Source of the DNA: CAZKNJ01 sp964554185
GTDB taxonomy: Bacteria > 4484-113
Assembly: GCA_964554185.1 (NCBI GenBank)
Contig: CAZKNJ010000030.1
Coordinates: 1 to 21,298 of the forward strand
DNA length: 21,298 bases
Direction of reading: 5' to 3'
Numbering within the stretch: position 1 is the first letter of the stretch; each line of letters starts with the position of its first letter. Shown piece by piece: positions 19,793 through 21,298 of this stretch. The position numbers and the translations under genes are program-made. The notes beneath the pieces are model-generated. The model saw nothing but the letters and a program-made list of their open reading frames with translations, was not told where the DNA came from and ran no database searches.

Positions 19793-20680
19793 ATGGACAA
19801 CCTGCTTATTTACATAAACGGGGAACTCAAACCGAAAGCGGAAGCGATGGTTTCGGTTTACGACCACGGCGTGCTATACGGCGACGGCGTGTTTGAGGGC
19901 ATTCGAGCCTACGGCGACGAAGTGTTCAAGCTGGACGAGCACCTGGAGCGCCTCTACCGCAGCGCGCACTTCCTGCACATCGTCATTCCGCAGAAGCTGG
20001 AAGAGCTGCGCGACGCGGTGCTGGGCACGCTGAAGGCCAACAATCTGTACAACGGCGCATACATCCGGCTGGTGGTAACGCGCGGGGTGGGGGACCTCGG
20101 CATTAACCCCAAGAAGTGCACCCACGGGCCCACGATCTTCATCATCACCGACACCATTCAGCTTTACCCGCCGGAGTTCTACGAGAAGGGCATCCGCACC
20201 ATCATCTGCTCCACCCGCAAGCACAGCCCGCAGTGCATCAACCCGCAGGTGAAGGCCACGCAGTACCTGAACAACATCATGGCGGTCATCGAGGCCACCA
20301 ACGCGGGCGTGCTGGAGGCGATTATGCTCAGCCTCGACGGCTTTGTCACCGAGGGCAGCGCCGACAACATCTTCATCACGCGCGGCAAGCGCATCATCAC
20401 GCCGCCGGTGTATCTCGGCGCGCTGGAGGGCATCACCCGCAGCTCGGTGATGGAGATTGCCACCGAGAACGGCTACACGGTCGAAGAGAAGCGGTTCACC
20501 AGCTTTGAGCTTTACGAAGCGGAGGAGTGCTGGTTCACCGGCACCGCCGCCGAGCTGATACCGGTCATTGAAGTCGACTCGCGCACCATCGGCAGTGGCA
20601 AGCCCGGCCCCATCTTCCATGACCTCAAGTCGCAGTTCGCCGGATTCGTGAAGAAGCACGGCACCAAGATCCCACGGTAG
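19793..20680 (+). CDS. ilvE: branched-chain amino acid aminotransferase (class IV PLP enzyme)
   Basis: 295 residues. It interconverts Leu/Ile/Val and their 2-oxo acids using PLP in the cytoplasm. Seen: DHGVLYGDGVFEGIRAY at 24-40, the PLP lysine K154 in NPQVKATQYLNN (151-162), TEGSADNIFI with E187, EGITR at 212-216 and FTGTAAELIPV at 248-258, all in the fold-type IV order. Closest to IlvE; a D-amino acid aminotransferase is less likely given the GIRAY and GTAAEL forms. The start ATG has AGGAG about 8 nt upstream. Expressed alone, no ilv operon neighbours. A palindrome-rich spacer follows. Confidence 0.93.
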   Translation: MDNLLIYINGELKPKAEAMVSVYDHGVLYGDGVFEGIRAYGDEVFKLDEHLERLYRSAHFLHIVIPQKLEELRDAVLGTLKANNLYNGAYIRLVVTRGVGDLGINPKKCTHGPTIFIITDTIQLYPPEFYEKGIRTIICSTRKHSPQCINPQVKATQYLNNIMAVIEATNAGVLEAIMLSLDGFVTEGSADNIFITRGKRIITPPVYLGALEGITRSSVMEIATENGYTVEEKRFTSFELYEAEECWFTGTAAELIPVIEVDSRTIGSGKPGPIFHDLKSQFAGFVKKHGTKIPR

Positions 20681-20715
20681 CGTCAGGTTGTCGTAGCGCG
20701 GGCGGTGATTGGTGG

Positions 20716-20733
20716 CGCGGGCGCTTGCCCGCG
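20716..20733. repeat. palindrome P1 after ilvE
   Basis: CGCGGGC-GCTT-GCCCGCG, a 7-bp stem. First of a row of short palindromes in the spacer after ilvE. Confidence 0.6.
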
Positions 20734-20750
20734 ATTCAAGCAAACCTGGA

Positions 20751-20772
20751 CTCGCGACCTCCAGGTCGCGAG
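20751..20772. repeat. palindrome P2 (CTCCAG core)
   Basis: CTCGCGACC-TCCA-GGTCGCGAG, a perfect 9-bp stem around TCCA. The core CTCCAG recurs in P5 and, inverted, in P3. Confidence 0.75.
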
Positions 20773-20784
20773 ACTTCTGAAGGT

Positions 20785-20806
20785 GTGGCGAACTGGAGTT
20801 CGCCAC
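20785..20806. repeat. palindrome P3 (CTGGAG core)
   Basis: GTGGCGAAC-TGGA-GTTCGCCAC, a perfect 9-bp stem. Same size and core as P2 in the opposite sense, but with wholly different arms. Confidence 0.75.
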
Positions 20807-20819
20807 TCCGTTTCACAAT

Positions 20820-20833
20820 CCACGTACGCGTGG
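20820..20833. repeat. palindrome P4
   Basis: CCACG-TACG-CGTGG, a 5-bp stem with a TACG loop. Confidence 0.5.
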
Positions 20834-20871
20834 CTTCAGCCCCGCTGCTCTTCAGTCACATTGCATGAGGG

Positions 20872-20877
20872 TATACT
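20872..20877 (+). promoter_or_regulatory. -10 box (TATACT), leaderless type, for the last gene
   Basis: TATACT followed by 8 nt and the GTG at 20886. Same arrangement as at 6506, 8223, 9799 and 11128. No Shine-Dalgarno. Confidence 0.5.
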
Positions 20878-20885
20878 ACAAGTGA

Positions 20886-21298
20886 GTGGGAGCACGGGGA
20901 AACACACTGCGCCTGCGCGCCGGCATTGTCTGCGCCCTGCTGCTGGCATGCGTCATGGCACTGGGCTTGGTCGCGCCTTCTTGTGGGAGGGGCAGACTCC
21001 AGGCTGCCCACGAAATCGGCGGCCTAGAGACCGCCGCTCCCAATACATTCGCCGAGTTGGATGCGCTGGCGTGCCCAGGGGGCGTGGACATTGCGCTATG
21101 GGCGGAGTTGAAGGATGCGCTGGAAGAGGCGCTGCTTTCTCAAGAGGAGTCGCGACTTTCCAGTCGCGATTCGGAGTTCAAGGAATCGCGGTTAGAAAAC
21201 CGCGACTCCTTTTCATATACGGCACGCTCCGCGAGCGTGCCCCCCGCCGGCGAAACCAACCACATTACCGACCTCGCGATCGCTGACAACGGGGACGG
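20886..21298 (+). CDS. N-terminal part of a secreted or lipoprotein-type protein, runs off the window
   Basis: 137 codons from a GTG, open to the window edge. The first 35 residues form a signal peptide: positive LRLRAG, a hydrophobic core (IVCALLLACVMALGLVAP), then SC at 32-33, a loose lipobox. After this comes a plain polar region (FAELDALACPGGVDIALWAE), then ESRLSSRDS and ESRLENRDS, two nearly identical 9-residue units encoded by palindromes P7 and P8, and then NHITDLAIADNGDG, which reads like the start of an extracellular domain. The leaderless -10 8 nt upstream supports the GTG. Palindromes P5-P9 all lie within it without breaking the frame. Function unknown; a longer frame in another phase across this region looks spurious. 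Confidence 0.6.
   Translation, partial: MGARGNTLRLRAGIVCALLLACVMALGLVAPSCGRGRLQAAHEIGGLETAAPNTFAELDALACPGGVDIALWAELKDALEEALLSQEESRLSSRDSEFKESRLENRDSFSYTARSASVPPAGETNHITDLAIADNGD
20990..21009. repeat. palindrome P5, inside the last gene
   Basis: GGGCAG / CTGCCC, a 6-bp stem around ACTCCAGG (CTCCAG core). Just after the signal peptide codons. Confidence 0.55.
21017..21036. repeat. palindrome P6, inside the last gene
   Basis: CGGCGG / CCGCCG with inner CTAGAG core and one C-A mismatch. Encodes GGLETAA. Confidence 0.6.
21147..21172. repeat. palindrome P7, in-frame unit encoding ESRLSSRDS
   Basis: GAGTCGCGACT-TTCC-AGTCGCGATTC, an 11-bp stem with one G-T pair. Shares its outer arms with P8. Confidence 0.75.
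21182..21209. repeat. palindrome P8, in-frame unit encoding ESRLENRDS
   Basis: A 12-position stem with one mismatch and an AGAA loop. Outer arms GGAATCGCG / CGCGACTCC match P7, while the inner arms differ but still pair (GTT/AAC against ACT/AGT). The 27-nt units are spaced 36 nt apart, so frame is kept. Confidence 0.75.
21221..21241. repeat. palindrome P9, inside the last gene
   Basis: GGCACGCTC-CGC-GAGCGTGCC, a perfect 9-bp stem. Encodes part of TARSASVPP. Confidence 0.65.

Noticed and set aside
20716..21241. CRISPR array
   Set aside because: The palindromes differ in sequence and spacing; there is no constant direct repeat with regular spacers and no cas gene.
20705..21286. 193-codon plus-strand frame across the palindrome region after ilvE
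   Set aside because: It translates the spacer palindromes into Arg/Cys/Pro-rich peptide and lacks a promoter or signal; the frame starting at the GTG at 20886 has a signal peptide and a -10 box.

Overview
This is a GC-rich bacterial stretch with dense genes on both strands, the standard genetic code and no phage or plasmid hallmarks. It holds 14 complete protein-coding genes, one further gene that runs off the right edge, a tRNA-Tyr and a tRNA-Gly. Two runs of 100 N are each flanked by an exact 55-bp direct repeat. This is the signature of contigs from a k=55 de Bruijn assembly placed side by side without merging their shared k-mer, so this is almost certainly a draft or metagenome-assembled genome. 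The phylum cannot be fixed from the sequence. The mix of leaderless promoters, a short CstA, a DUF401 permease and palindrome-rich spacers would suit a group such as Armatimonadota or a neighbour, but that is a weak guess.

Layout from left to right: a minus-strand pair (GT2 glycosyltransferase, then a small SMR-type membrane protein, 4-bp overlap) diverges from cstA. After gap 1 comes the etfB-etfA operon. It converges on a minus-strand PlsC-like acyltransferase, which diverges from a GNAT acetyltransferase. A minus-strand block from 12549 down to 7416 holds a 115-aa hypothetical protein, a possible Sm-like 77-aa protein with a secreted beta-rich protein right behind it, a DUF401 permease, a YtcJ-type amidohydrolase and a proline-rich lipoprotein. 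On the plus strand, alaS follows a long structured leader, then come a large secreted transglutaminase-like protein and a small tail-anchored protein. Next is a minus-strand unit, tRNA-Tyr / four-helix-bundle (S23/IVP family) gene / tRNA-Gly, then ilvE on the plus strand. The right end is a run of short palindromes leading into, and inside, the start of a secreted-protein gene.

The metabolic genes (EtfBA, CstA, IlvE, the amidohydrolase) suit a heterotroph that uses peptides or amino acids; the GT2/SMR pair suits transfer of lipid-linked sugar in the envelope.

Most notable observations: (1) five genes have a -10 hexamer 7-9 nt upstream of the start codon and no Shine-Dalgarno, so they look leaderless, while the other genes have leaders, several beginning with a hairpin near the predicted +1; (2) a four-helix-bundle gene with inverted GGTTGTTGG-type ends sits inside a Tyr-Gly tRNA cluster, and its stop codon is nucleotides 8-10 of tRNA-Gly, so a complete message and a mature tRNA cannot come from one transcript; (3) short palindromes with differing, self-complementary arms around a CT..AG core lie in the spacer after ilvE and continue in frame inside the next gene; (4) the alaS leader contains a 13-bp hairpin whose loop is a strong G-quadruplex motif on the template strand.
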